From positions 124,001 through 188,000 of the forward strand of contig MDYQ01000012.1 in assembly GCA_003024175.1 (NCBI GenBank): a stretch of 64,000 nucleotides of DNA, read 5' to 3'. Shown piece after piece: positions 1 to 24,475 of this stretch; the first letter of the stretch is position 1; each line of letters starts with the position of its first letter. Under the pieces are notes generated by a model that worked only from the letters and a program-made list of their open reading frames with translations, made no database searches and was not told the origin of the DNA. The position numbers and the translations under genes were made by a program. This DNA comes from Planoprotostelium fungivorum. Its lineage: Eukaryota; Evosea; Variosea; Cavosteliida; Cavosteliaceae.

Positions 1-2
1 AG

Positions 3-101
3 AAGAGGGAAGAGATGGAGGAGAGGTTGAGATCGTCCATGTCTGTCGAGCAGAAGTACAAACAAGAGATGCTCAAGTTTGGACGGAAGTTTAGGAAATA
101 A
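3..101 (+). CDS. C-terminal end of an unidentified protein (partial)
   Basis: Frame 3 is open from the window edge and ends at a TAA at 99-101. The visible 32 residues are very charged and rich in Lys, Arg, Glu and Met, ending in a basic run (FGRKFRK). This looks like the helical, basic tail of a nuclear or nucleic-acid-binding protein, but the piece is too short to assign. The other two frames close early, which supports this one. The rest of the gene lies left of the window. Confidence 0.4.
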   Translation, partial: KREEMEERLRSSMSVEQKYKQEMLKFGRKFRK

Positions 102-398
102 AATCGTGCGTGACATCACATGCGGGTTGGAAGTTGTCGTATTGCATGAGACACTGATGGGGCTGGCATCCGTGTGGATTGTAAGAGAATGAATGTAAAA
201 CTTCTTTTAGAAGAAGGTGTACAGAGGATCACTTCACGGTCGATGTGACGTTGTTGTCAGAGATCATCACACCCATCATTGTAACCACCAGTGAATCACC
301 CTCAACTATTTCATGCATTAGATAGCGGAGAAGGACAAGTCATGTCGACACAGAAGAGAAAGAAAGAGTTGAATATGAGATGAGATTTATTCTGTGTT

Positions 399-957
399 TC
401 AGAAGAGGGAGATAACAGCAGCGACGGCGAGGAGTGCGAAGCTGAAAGTCACAGCGAATCCAGAGTTGGGAGCGGAGTAAGACTGTCCCTGAGACAGACA
501 GACTACTTTAGAAGAGCCTCCGTTGGCGGCGCTGCAAGCCTTGGTGGAGCACCCTACGCCGTATCTGATGGTTGCACCTCCAGTTCCACCGCAGCTGTTG
601 CCCACAAAGTTTTCGGTGATCTGATCGTTTGTGCCAGGGGCAGGATTGAAAGTCGAACCAGTGTAGCCCTTGTAGTAGATTCCGGCGGGTCCAGCGGTGC
701 AGACGGAACCGAGAGTGTAGGTCTCGGTGTTGGCGGGAGTTCCACTGCACGAGCCGCTGCCGATGTATGTCTTGTAGGTGGCAGTGTTGCCGCTGATAGA
801 TGCCTGCAGGGAGGTCTGGTCGTTACCAGCGCATCCAGTGGGGTAAGATGCAGACTGGGTGGCGAAGGCTGCTGGAGTTGTAGGTGGTGATGATGAAGAC
901 GTCAGCCTGAGAGGCGGCGAAGAGAGAGAGGAGGGCAAGGAGGAAGAAGGACTGCAT
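399..957 (-). CDS. Small secreted, probably GPI-anchored protein, with an apparent frame break
   Basis: The ATG at 957 opens a clear signal peptide (MQSFFLLALLSLFAASQA) followed by about ten residues. The rest of the protein (Thr, Ser, Gly and Cys rich, with SGTPANTETYTLGSVC and a final hydrophobic run VTFSFALLAVAAVISLF) lies in the next frame and ends at 399. The hydrophobic tail directly before the stop fits a GPI-anchor signal, so a cell-surface protein of about 180 residues is likely. No intron of normal type joins the frames, so either the window carries a one-base error near 865-900 or this copy is damaged. It resembles in style, not in clear sequence, the cysteine-rich protein at 22169-22877. 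Function unknown. Confidence 0.55.
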
Positions 958-1750
958 TACTCTTGTTTGTCTGCGAGAGAATGATGAGAGAGCCCACAAA
1001 TCGAGGTCTCTGTCGACAGAGGTAGATAGCTCACGTGATCCGCCATCAAGGAGGCTTTGAATGTAAGACGTTGAACTCCACGTTGCACAAGAAGAAAGGT
1101 ATTCTGTCATCGGGGAGGCTTTGTCTTCAGGAACTATAGTACGTTAATCGCATCTCAATAAAAACTTGCACAAACCACAGCCTCCTTGGAGATGACAGAC
1201 GCTGACAGCCCTTCCCGAATCGGGGACTGACGAAAGTTGTAATCGTGCACTGGTGGTGAACCTTCCATTGCTGCTATAATAGCTGAGTAAGATAAACGTG
1301 AACGCCAGAGCGATTTCCGTTTCCTGTGTAGATACATGCTTGATATCTGATTGCAATTCACCTCCGGCCTCACCATCCTCGACACCTTCCTCCGCATCAG
1401 TTCCGGCTCAGGGGATGTAATATACCTCAAACATGTGGACAATTGCTGAAGCCAAATTACGACTGACGATCGACTTTTCGATTTGATGAATTGACCAGGT
1501 CGTAATTTCATTCCCACCCTCCCTTCTGATCCTCTGTTTCGAACAGAAGAGCACGAGTATATACTAGAAGGATCATGCACATAGTCTCTCCCTCTTTGGA
1601 TATGTTTTATGACGGCCTCACTATTGGGCTTCTATAGCAATCGCGGGATGATGAATGATCCATGGTTTACTTTAAAGTTCAAACGAAGTTTAGAGATTGT
1701 TCACGACTGCTATGGGCATGTTGAAACGATCCTCTCTCATCCATTCTTTA
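958..1750. other. Intergenic stretch, no convincing gene
   Basis: Overlapping minus-strand open frames occur at 1144-1580, but the longest (141 codons) begins with GTG, matches no family I know, and has no upstream exon that fits. I see no tRNA or repeat here. The right part should hold the 3' end of the FKBP gene that stops at 1751. Confidence 0.4.
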
Positions 1751-2480
1751 TTACTTGATTTGTAGGACTTCGACATCGAACGTTAATTCCGCCAAGGCTG
1801 TCATCGTCAAACTTTGTGTGATGTCGAATGTCGTCTCACGTGGTATAACACTGCCGAAACCTTTCTCTCCATATGCCATCTGATGTGGGATGATGATCTT
1901 CCTCTTTTCTCCTTCACAAGCACCCAGGAGACCTTTCTCCCAGCCTGTCTGTTTTAGATGATTCGTTACGGCATCGTGATTCATCATGGTTTGTCATGGA
2001 AATAGAGGTGGCCATCACCTTCGATCACTTGTCGGTTGCCTAAAATGAAGGAGAACGGTGGTTTACCAATAGAACTGTCGAACACCTGATCACATCAGGT
2101 TAGATACATTACATGTGAAGGGAGAGATCGTCTCTTGGCTCACCGATCCACTTTTTAATCTCCCCTACTTTTGATTAGATGAAGACGATTTGATTCAAAC
2201 AAATCGTACCGTATAATGCACCGTGATTTGACTACCAGAACTCGCAGGCTTGTTGCATGAGACCACCTTCTACAAATCCATCTTCAGTTCCATACATTTC
2301 ACATCATCTGACCGTAATGGTGATTCCTAACTGCGGATCGTGTTGGGAATCTTTCACGTCCACCACAATCGCAGACTCTGCCCTCCGTTGCGATTCAATG
2401 CGGGCCACCAGAAATAAAGCCACGAAGCCACATGCGATGAAGAGCTTCTGTGTTGTGGGTGATACTGTATTCTTATTCAT
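1751..2480 (-). CDS. FKBP-type peptidyl-prolyl isomerase, secretory pathway
   Basis: Catalyses cis-trans isomerisation of Xaa-Pro bonds, probably in the ER lumen. The ATG at 2480 starts a hydrophobic signal or anchor segment ([14 protein letters not shown]). Downstream exons give the single FKBP domain in order: [35 protein letters not shown], then [16 protein letters not shown] with the family's I-x-GW and GEKR motifs, then [15 protein letters not shown] and [10 protein letters not shown]. At least four short introns are needed; one (about 1798-1842) joins VIPP to LAELTF. The length fits the small ER FKBPs (FKBP2 type). There is no obvious C-terminal KDEL-like signal. It lies on the same strand as, and just downstream of, the lipid-kinase gene, 186 bases away. 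Confidence 0.85.
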
Positions 2481-2666
2481 CTTCGATCGTCTCCTGCCGG
2501 TGTCGCAGGATGTGAGGACATCGGCTGTCAGACACCAACTACAACCCAAAAGCATCTGTTCATCGTGAGAAGACAACGCACCTGTTATCCACCTCTCTAT
2601 CTGAACGTCAAACGAAAAACATGTCCCACATTCGTGATCCACATCTTTATACATTAAAACAAATTT

Positions 2667-3704
2667 TTACATGATGACCCTCAACGATTGCCTCATCATG
2701 GTGCATTGAAAGGGTGTCGTGCCGGTGAGCTCTCCATCCACATCCAATATCCCCGTCGACATGTTCTCCAGGTCCTCTCCCAGAGAAGGGTCCACGAATG
2801 GGACGACAGAGAAGGAGGACACTTGTCGGTATTGAACGTAAGGCAGGGAGATGTGGCTGCCGTCGTAAAATTTCCTCCCCACGCGAGCCAAATGAGGTAA
2901 TCGGGATGAGCTGATTAGAACCACGTCTAAGAGGCCGTCGTTGAGCTTGGCTTTGGGGGCGATTCTCATTCCTTTCGCGGCGGTTTGGATGTTGTTGGCG
3001 ATGCCCAATGAAAAGGATCCGATCTGTGATTGTCGATGTCCATCGGCGTCCGTCGTCTCGACCACAGTGACTTGCTTCTTTCCTCTCGTCATTTGAAGCA
3101 CGGAGGCCGTTCCATATCTGATTGCCTTTCCCATCCATCTCAGCTTCTCGGCTAAGACATTGACTTCAGATGCCAGTCCCCAATGGAGGGAGTTGAACGA
3201 GTACATTCTCTTGTCCGATAGAGGAAAGTAGACGCTGGCGATGTCGATGGGGGCGCTGATGCCTCGAATGACATGCTCGACTGCGGTGCGAAGGTGAGTG
3301 GTGTTCATCAGCTCGAGAACCATGCTGTTTCCAGTTCCTCCTGGAAGGACGGCGAGGGGTGTGTAAAGTCTTGACGTGTCTTTCCTCTTCATGTACCCGT
3401 TGACGGCCTCGTGAAATGTTCCATCGCCGCCGAGGACACAGACGACATCGTATGGAGCGACGTCCATGGTGGAGAGGAGCTCCTCTGCGTGTCCACGATA
3501 TTGAAGGCGGATGAGATCGACGTGGACTCCGGCTTGGTTGAAAATCATCTTGGCATGATCGGCCTTCTTCTGTCCCATCTTGTTGCCAGAATGTGGGTTA
3601 TAGAGGATGCACACTCTGCTGACATTCGTCTGATCAATGTGAGATCTTCGATCGATCGCCACGTGTGAGAATCACACCTTTGAAGCAAATGCAGGAGAGA
3701 TCAT
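2667..3704 (-). CDS. Sphingosine kinase / diacylglycerol kinase-like lipid kinase
   Basis: Phosphorylates a lipid hydroxyl (sphingoid base, diacylglycerol or ceramide; substrate not decidable here). The DAGKc catalytic domain is plain: YNPHSGNK near residue 20, the glycine-rich nucleotide loop VLGGDGTFHEAVNGY near residue 75, and AVLPGGTGNSM near residue 105, followed by the beta-sandwich half (GLLDVVLISSS). The large open frame itself has no ATG; a short first exon with ATG at 3704 (MISPAFASK) joins through a 48-base intron at 3630-3677 to TNVSRVCILYNP. The result is about 329 residues, typical of YegS/LCB5 family enzymes. No membrane segment is seen, so the enzyme is probably cytosolic and recruited to membranes. 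Confidence 0.88.
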
Positions 3705-4401
3705 CGTCTCTGGTAAGTACTTCTCCCATTGTGAGGGCGAGCCGTTGACATCATCACCCGTCTCGTGTATTGGTGATTGGATGCGAACAGCTCTCGGTGT
3801 ATTTGGAACTGTATAATGGGAGTCTGACCGACTCTGTCTCAAATTGGATACCGTCTATCTCCCATCAGACAACTCTCTTCATCCATTCCTCACCTCTTCT
3901 GAAATCGGTGATGGCTCATACGATACGGATTTTGTCGGGTTCTTGAAGATCCTGTTTACGATAGACATTCTCCTCTGGAGTCTCGGCTGTGTCGTCGTCG
4001 TTTGCATGTTCGTCTGCTGCGTTATTGTGTAGTTTTGATTTGATTTGCTCGTTTTAAGACCATTCCCCGGCGGGCCGACGTGACGCCGGGAGTCCGAGGT
4101 CCTAACTCCACCGAACCCGAGCTCGATAGAAGAGCGGATGCCATCATCGGAAGACACTACGGGCCGATGAAGGGAGTATAGAACTTGCGTCAGTCTCAGT
4201 TTCCCTCACTGCTAATTCCCCAAGGGAAATTGACTGGAAGAGAGGAGCATATCTAATGACTGAGCAGTGTCTTGGTAAAAATCAAATTAAGTGTACTTGC
4301 TTACAAGTATGGGTAGAGGTAAGTCGTTTTTGGGTTGCATAAGAACTGACTTACTTAGATTTTGTGTTACACCATTATAAATATTGTCGCTATACCAACC
4401 A
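3705..4401. other. Intergenic stretch without a supported gene
   Basis: Two small open frames overlap on opposite strands (3844-4032 plus, with a hydrophobic end; 3879-4157 minus, basic and Thr/Gln rich). Neither starts with ATG or has a visible partner exon. The right end is AT-rich and leads into the tRNA-Glu gene. Confidence 0.4.
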
Positions 4402-4472
4402 TCCATCATGGTGTAACGGTAACATCGCTCGCTTTCACCGAGCAGCCCCGGGTTCGACTCCCGGTGATGGAA
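4402..4472 (+). tRNA. tRNA-Glu (anticodon UUC)
   Basis: Folds as a cloverleaf: acceptor stem TCCATCA with TGATGGA, anticodon stem GCTCG with CGAGC around the loop CTTTCAC (anticodon TTC, reads GAA), T-arm CCGGG TTCGACT CCCGG, discriminator A. A CTTTTG run just after the gene can serve as the Pol III stop. The sequence is the same as the copies at 4821-4891 and 7955-8025. Confidence 0.95.
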
Positions 4473-4820
4473 CTTTTGTCATTTCGACTATCGTGCATTC
4501 ATTCAAAAATCGATCTACCCTAATCCACTGCCGATCACAACCAGATGTGGCCATACATAAAAGCACTGTCTTACCTGGTCAGACAGCAGTGTTAGGGTAG
4601 TGGAAGACACTTTGCTTTGCGAACACGCACAAAGCAGATAGATAAATTGTGAAGTACGATCTTTAAATGTTACTGTTGGTTGACGAGGAGAAGCTGAGAT
4701 GAGTTAACCAACACTGTTTACGGCTTGTGTTGTTTCGCAAATAGTGACCGCATAGCAAAACAGACTTCGTTCTTGAGTACAAAAAAGGAGAGAAATTTTC
4801 ATTGTCAAAAACAATAAAAG
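4473..4820. other. Spacer between two inverted tRNA-Glu genes
   Basis: About 350 bases with no gene I can support. The two identical tRNA genes point toward each other across it, forming 71-base inverted arms. The right part is rich in A and T and carries the T-run terminator of the minus-strand tRNA. Confidence 0.5.
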
Positions 4821-4891
4821 TTCCATCACCGGGAGTCGAACCCGGGGCTGCTCGGTGAAAGCGAGCGATGTTACCGTTACACCATGATGGA
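4821..4891 (-). tRNA. tRNA-Glu (anticodon UUC), inverted copy
   Basis: Reverse complement of the tRNA at 4402-4472, with the same cloverleaf and TTC anticodon. Downstream of its 3' end (toward lower coordinates) lies ACTTTTATTGTTTTTGAC, which contains Pol III stop runs. The same flank is recognisable, with changes, after the copy nested in the BEACH gene, which suggests that these two arose from one duplication that carried more than the tRNA body. Confidence 0.95.
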
Positions 4892-5120
4892 TAGATGATT
4901 ACCTACATCGGACTGAACACGCTAATCTCCACTACAAGCCTGATCAATCATGACACAAAGCTCGGCTCTTGTAAGAATCAGCAGTATCATTGTGATTGGG
5001 ATCCTGCACCGCTCAGGAGTAAAGCAAATTGGTGTAGAAATGTTGAAATTCCTCCTCACGTGTTGTGTCACGTGAGTCTGCAATGACAGTGGGGTGGACA
5101 CAAAAGAAAACAGCAGCAAG

Positions 5121-5959
5121 ATGACAAGAACCATAAAGATCGACGTCGTCTCCGACATCATCTGGTAAGAGTTCACACGACAATAGACACCGTCGTCTCA
5201 TCCTCTATAGCCCATGGTGTTACGTGGGGCAGAGACAACTCAACAAGGCCATTCAGTCCTTCGCTGGAAAGGCTAAATTCGAAGTCAACTGGCATCCTTA
5301 TTATCTCGATAGAAGTCTGCCTGTAGAGGGCATCAACAAGTTCAAATACTGGTATTCGAGAGGTTCGAAAGCATCAGTCGATGCTTCATTTGGTCCTACT
5401 ACCGCCGCAGGTGATGATTGATGATTGACCGCATGAAGTGATGTGTGACGACGAATCATTGACACGATGGAGGTGAAAAGGTTGGCATTCATTTTAAATA
5501 TGGAGGAGACGTGGCAAACACTGCTCGATCTCATCAGTTGGTCGATTTTGCAAAGTTGAAGGGGAAGCAGGATGAGGTTTGTCATTCCACCTCCTGTATG
5601 ATGTCAACTCTTACCAATTCATGTAGGTCATGCAAGAGATCTTTGCAGATTATCACGAGAATGAGAAGAACATCGGAGACATAGAGGTCGGCTCTACATC
5701 TTGTCCTTCATCCATCTCACCACCTCCCCAGGTATTGACAAAAGCAGCCGAGAGAGCCGGTTTGAACCCACAAGAAGTCCGAGACTATCTCGAGAAAGAT
5801 GAAGGAAGATCCAGCGTTGATCGACAAGTCAATGAGGCACTCAAAACCTACGGCAGGAACGGTGTCCCCTTCTTCATCATCGACGACCGTCACGCCTTCT
5901 CGGGAGCTCGCGATGCATCCACCTTCGAGCACATCTTCCGCGATATCCTGAAAGAATAA
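5121..5959 (+). CDS. DsbA-family (FrnE-like) thiol oxidoreductase
   Basis: A thioredoxin-fold protein of the DSBA/FrnE group (2-hydroxychromene isomerase relatives). The ATG at 5121 begins MTRTIKIDVVSDII. A 46-base intron (5165-5210) falls inside the active-site region, and exon 2 completes CPWCYVGQRQ, the CxxC-type redox motif. Further short introns lead to HFKYGGDVANTARSHQL, QEIFADYHENEKNIGD, LTKAAERAGL and the conserved end NGVPFFIIDDRHAFSGA with the cis-Pro loop (GVP). The product is about 220 residues, normal for the family. There is no signal peptide, so it should be cytosolic. The stop lies 17 bases from the stop of the opposing BEACH gene, leaving almost no room for separate 3' ends. 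Confidence 0.88.
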
Positions 5960-5976
5960 AAAGACTCTATGGACAT

Positions 5977-18891
<12,915 letters not shown>

Positions 18892-19011
18892 CTCAATACC
18901 CTATTGACCTTTAGAACATGAAACAAGAATCGAGTCTTCTACGAAAGGGGTCAGATTGAGATCATCATCTCACCCAGCAGCTCTCACGATCGGATGTAGG
19001 TTTTCAATCTT

Positions 19012-20073
19012 TCACGGAATTTTTTTTCGCGATGAAGAAGAAAACCTGACATAATTGATATGTCCATGAGACAAGACGAGCTTATCAGTGAACTCTTTCA
19101 CAGCCCACTCATCACACGTGCGTTCACCCATCGTATCATTCTTCTTCACCGAGACGAACTGCTTAGAGTCGAGCGATAAAGAGAAAGACGCGTTGTGTTG
19201 GTCATTGAAGAATCGAAAAGTGATTCGTTTATGGATCAATATCAGCTTACACGGCTCTTGGTGGCAGAGATCTTCTCAACGGTTCCCTTCAGACGGGGAT
19301 CCTCCACGTAGAAGATGACGTTCATGGTGTTCCTGTCATTAGGCTGGAGAGATTTGCTGAGCTTGGCAACGTTGTCTCCCTCACGGACCTTTGTGAGGAG
19401 GACTGTATCGCGGAACGATACGTTGGGTCCAAAACTGCAGCACATCAGATCGAGACGGACGAGTGAGATCGGTAAGACATACAAATCGTCTTTTCCTTTC
19501 GCACTAAACTTGATCGTTTTGGTGGATGCGCTGAGATCTCGGACCTACAGAATTTCATTAGAAGATGCAGAACATTAGAATGGAATCCACCTTGAAGGTG
19601 CACTCGAAGGCGAATGGGATGACATCGTACGACGGAGACCACAAGACATCATTGGTGATGACCGAGCCGTCGTTCTGGCTCGAACGGAGGACCAACCGAA
19701 ACTTCGAGTCGAGATTAGATTGGACGTCGAAGGTAACATGAGCTGAATCGGAGTATGCCAGGCCCAAGGACTCTTGGTTTACAGGATCTGCCTGTGTTTC
19801 GATCAGAAGGGACGTACGCAGCCGAACAGCAGGGCACACCTTCCACAGAGACAGAACAGATCCGGCTGGTACAGAGACTCCAGTGAATAATACCCTCAGC
19901 TCGACGAGAGCATTGTTGGGAAAGGCAGTCACGTTGGTAAGAGAGTTTCCATAGATATCCTGGAAAGAGAAGGTACCTATCTGCATTAGGAGGAGAGAGG
20001 GTGGAGACGTACCAGTGGGAGCAGCGGCCGCAGCGAGGAAGAGGAGAGAGACGAGGGAGAAAGTCTTGCTCAT
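19012..20073 (-). CDS. Secreted protein of unknown function
   Basis: The ATG at 20073 starts a good signal peptide (MSKTFSLVSLLFLAAAAAP). The mature part is mainly beta-like with alternating hydrophobic residues (IGTFSFQDIYGNSLTNVTAF, VELRVLFTGVSVPAGSVLSL, ITNDVLWSPSYDVIPFAFEC). Introns are needed near 19545 and near 19445-19490; across the second the frame continues as DDFFGPNVSFRDTVLLTKV and then NDRNTMNVIFYVEDPRLKG. A further exon (SVKKNDTMGERTCDEW) ends near 19012, but its exact join is not clear. No transmembrane or GPI tail is seen. I do not recognise the family. Confidence 0.6.
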
Positions 20074-20365
20074 TGTGGGGGAGAAGAAAGTACAGACTGG
20101 TCGTGTGAAACGGCTAATCGGGTGAACAAAGAGCATAAGAAGGTGTCGGACGGACAACCAAGAAATGTCGCCGACACCTTCTCGTGCAGGAAGCTTCTCA
20201 AGGTTTCCAATTGCCCCTGCAGTTTCGTATGCGATTCATCCGCGGGTGACTTGAGAAACGACAAGCAGATACACTATCAGTAGGCTGAGACAACGCTGCC
20301 TGTCGAACGATTGAAAGAATCAGCTTCCGACGTTTGATTGCGCGAATGGAACGAAACGCATATCC

Positions 20366-20437
20366 GGCTCCTTGGCCAAGTGGTAAGGCGCTAGTCTCGT
20401 AAACTAGAGATCGCGAGTTCGATCCTCGCAGGAGCCT
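20366..20437 (+). tRNA. tRNA-Thr (anticodon CGU)
   Basis: Acceptor stem GGCTCCT pairs with AGGAGCC; anticodon stem CTAGT with ACTAG around the loop CTCGTAA (anticodon CGT, reads ACG); T-arm GCGAG TTCGATC CTCGC. It is 72 bases with no intron, followed by CTTTTAC, a likely Pol III stop. Confidence 0.95.
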
Positions 20438-20646
20438 TCTTTTACATTTTGGAGCGTTAAAATCATGAATGACCATCTTGAACATCTAGAGGTGCACTCA
20501 GTCTATCGGAGCCCATTTGGGGAAGAGAAATCCAAGCCTCTGCTTCTGTGGAAGATTTTCTTTGCCTCGTAACTTTTCTCTGAACTTGCTACAACGAAAA
20601 TTTGAGCCGCATCACATCACATCAATCGCCATTTCAACACGAGAGG

Positions 20647-21483
20647 ATGTCAGCCCTCACCTTCGATAAAGATGAGGACTACTATGGAATATTAGAGATC
20701 GAGATGACTGCGACGACCGAAGAGATCAAGAAGGCATACAGAAAGGTTTCCATCAAGTATCATCCAGACAAAGTCAAGGGCGATGCGAAGCTCATCGAAA
20801 AGTTTCACTTGGCGAAGAAAGCTTCTCAGATTCTCACCGATGAAGGACTTCGATCGGGATACGATGCCGTATTGGAGGCCCGTCTAAAGGCCAAACAACG
20901 GACGGCCGCCATGAGCGACCGCTCGAGAAAGGTCAAAGAGGATCTGGAGGAGAGGGAGAGAGAACATGCGAAGAGACAGAAGAGACAAGAGAAGGCAGAG
21001 AGCGACGTGATGGACGAGATCGACAGGCTTAAGAAGGAGAGACAGCGAAGGAAGGAAGAGAAGGAATCATGGGCGGACCAATGGGCATCCAACGCACCGA
21101 AGGAGAAGGACAAGAAATCAGATGCCCCATTGCCCATCTTGAAGGCATCGTGGAACGATGCCGTCGGTAGCTACTCGAAGGAGAGACTCAACTACTTCTT
21201 TAGCATGTTTGGAGATGTTCAACACATTGTCATTCAAGGCTCGGCCGCGCTCATCACCTTCTCCAACATCCATTCGGCCCTGGCTGCCTCTTTCATGACG
21301 CAGATGGGAGACACGAACAACCCTCTAAAGGTCTCATGGCCCGAAAAGAGACCAAAGGACGTGAAGGAATCGAGCATGACCGCTGCCTTTGGACTCTTAC
21401 CTAAACCCACCATGTCGATGGAAGAGTTTCAATCGTTCGAGAGGATGGTCTTGGATAAGCTAGTCAAGGCGGCCGAGGCATGA
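20647..21483 (+). CDS. DNAJC17: DNAJC17-like J-domain protein with RRM
   Basis: A J-domain co-chaperone of the DNAJC17/Cwf23 group, which is linked to the spliceosome. The ATG at 20647 gives a single-exon protein of 278 residues. Residues 10-75 form the J domain (DYYGILEIEMTATTEEIKKA, then the HPD in YHPDKVKGD). Residues 80-150 are a highly charged coiled coil (LEEREREHAKRQKRQEKAE). Residues 165-235 have an RRM-like fold (PILKASWNDAVG, FFSMFGDVQHIVIQGSAALI). The tail MSMEEFQSFERMVLDKL is typical of the family. Length matches human DNAJC17 (about 304). Unlike its neighbours it has no introns. Confidence 0.92.
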   Translation: MSALTFDKDEDYYGILEIEMTATTEEIKKAYRKVSIKYHPDKVKGDAKLIEKFHLAKKASQILTDEGLRSGYDAVLEARLKAKQRTAAMSDRSRKVKEDLEEREREHAKRQKRQEKAESDVMDEIDRLKKERQRRKEEKESWADQWASNAPKEKDKKSDAPLPILKASWNDAVGSYSKERLNYFFSMFGDVQHIVIQGSAALITFSNIHSALAASFMTQMGDTNNPLKVSWPEKRPKDVKESSMTAAFGLLPKPTMSMEEFQSFERMVLDKLVKAAEA

Positions 21484-22168
21484 GTGTATAGAGGATGGAC
21501 ATCACATTGCAATCGAGATGGTGTCGCTTGCATCGCTACGACGGGGTGTTTGTGGTTCTACCATGGAGACGTTATATCGCCACAATAAAAGAGTCGTTGC
21601 CATCATGTCTTTATTTGCAATATTATATGTGGTGTCGTGCTTCTCCTGAGCAAGACGTACCCCTTAGCTGGTGTTGAGGTGAACCGCACATTATTTAATA
21701 GGGCTGACGTGGTGGAGCACGCCTGAGAGAGGACGGGTGCATGCGATATAGAGCCTCCTCTCTGTGGACGACACAGCCTCTCTCGAGCCCTCTCTTCCTT
21801 TCGGCTCGCTCCGGAGCTGATAAGCTGCTCATTCGTGAAGGAAAGCTGATTGCCAATCAGCTCGAAACAGAAAGTTTGTCCAAAGGATCATCCCCAAGTA
21901 ACGGCTCGCACAAAGGTGCCACGCTGGTGTGAGATCGTAAGGGACACTCATCCAACGCTTTAGATCCTAAGGTGATGCACATGTCATGACGGGATATTAT
22001 AAGGCCTCCTTGCATCGGCATGATCGTGTCTTAAGGTACTAACCGATCGGATCTGCGTGTGTTAGGCAGTCAAAACTACGCCACCAGCCTGGTTCATTTT
22101 TCAACGGCGACGATAGTAGAGAGAGGAGCTAGCTGAAGCTTTAGCTGTACCATCAACGTGTAACAACC
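21484..22168. other. Intergenic stretch, nothing recognised
   Basis: Only short open frames of 60 to 63 codons, none with an ATG plus family likeness. No RNA gene or repeat seen. It separates the J-domain gene from the promoter of the cysteine-rich surface protein. Confidence 0.4.
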
Positions 22169-22877
22169 ATGCAATCTGTATTCTTCTTCTTTCTCCTCTT
22201 GTCGGCAGCAATCGCTCACTCATTCTCTTCGGTGAGATCATTCTCAGAAGGAGACTGTCTGGGTGCAACAACCTCCAGCACACACTTCGTTCAAGGCGTT
22301 TGTATTCCCATGAGTGAGTTCTTCGTTACATAATGCCCGACCAACCTCTCATTTACATCGTAGACTCCACGCGGAGTTTCGTCTCAACTTGTTCGAGAGA
22401 GACGGGAATCAACACGATAGACACCTACTACTCTGGGGATTGTTCTGGGCCGTCTGCCTCTTCTTCATCCTTCACATCTGGCACCTGCCGATCCATCCCA
22501 GCGGAAAGACAGTCTTGTGATGCCACAGCCCCCATCGTAGAGCTCACCGACTCGATCACGGTTTACTTCGTCGGTTCTGACTGCACCGGCCCGGAATTCC
22601 GTTTCGACATTACGCATGGTGAGTCCCATCCTCTTATTTCCGAACATCTTCTCATACGAAAACAGAAACCTGCGATATCGAGTTGAACATCCAGCCCACC
22701 GAGGGTTGTACCAACCACGGCCTCACATCGTCCATGAAGATCTGCGGACGTGACGCCACATTGCGATCCAAGATCCTCGCCAAGGCCGCCATCACCGAGA
22801 AGAAGAGCTCATCCTCTTCGAGTCTCATCGCCCCAACGGTTCTGGTCTTGGCTGCCATCGTTGCCAGCTTCATGTAA
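22169..22877 (+). CDS. Cysteine-rich secreted protein, probably GPI-anchored
   Basis: The ATG at 22169 begins a signal peptide (MQSVFFFFLLLSAAIAHS). After exon 1 (ending VQGVCIPM) a short intron leads to STRSFVSTCSRETG, and a second intron of about 50 bases after FDITH joins to ETCDIELNIQPTEGCTNHGL. The mature chain has about ten cysteines spaced as in small disulfide domains. The C-terminus is Ser-rich then hydrophobic (LIAPTVLVLAAIVASFM), which fits a GPI-anchor signal. Such proteins are common on amoeba cell surfaces. Function unknown; same overall plan as the gene at 399-957. Confidence 0.75.
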
Positions 22878-23261
22878 AGAGGGAAGGCTATACCAATCGA
22901 TACCTCTCCCGCGACAGCGACCACTCGATCGTGGATCGCATCGCTTTGGACCTTGAGCTGGTCCTGTACTCTTCCAAGAAGAAGTCTTCTATTTATAAAG
23001 TTTTGATGAATCGCAATGTCTAATCATCTTGCATGATTGCGGAGGACATCGATGACGGAGGCTCACCATCCTCTCACTGAGCGACTCGATGCTTCGACTT
23101 CCTCTACGACGTTGTAGAATGTCTTCTCTTTCGTGATACATCCATCTCATCCCATGATGGAACATGTTCGACTCATCACGTGGACAACAAGCGAGAGGAT
23201 AGACGAACACCAGAGAGAACGAAAGAGACGCGTTGACAAGCTTCATCTATTGATTCCACCA
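22878..23261. other. 3' flanks of two convergent genes
   Basis: About 380 bases between the surface-protein gene and the E2 gene, holding their 3' ends. A CGTTGTAG word occurs near 23109, one of few outside introns. No further gene seen. Confidence 0.4.

Positions 23262-24475
<1,214 letters not shown>

Noticed and set aside
1155-1580. 141-codon minus-strand frame
   Set aside because: Begins with GTG, no domain, no fitting upstream exon; likely chance.
3844-4157. Overlapping small frames on both strands, one with a hydrophobic end
   Set aside because: Neither starts with ATG and neither has a partner exon or family likeness.
4560-4640. TCTTACCTGG resembling the 5' end of U1 snRNA
   Set aside because: The following stem-loop and Sm-site sequence expected of U1 are not present.
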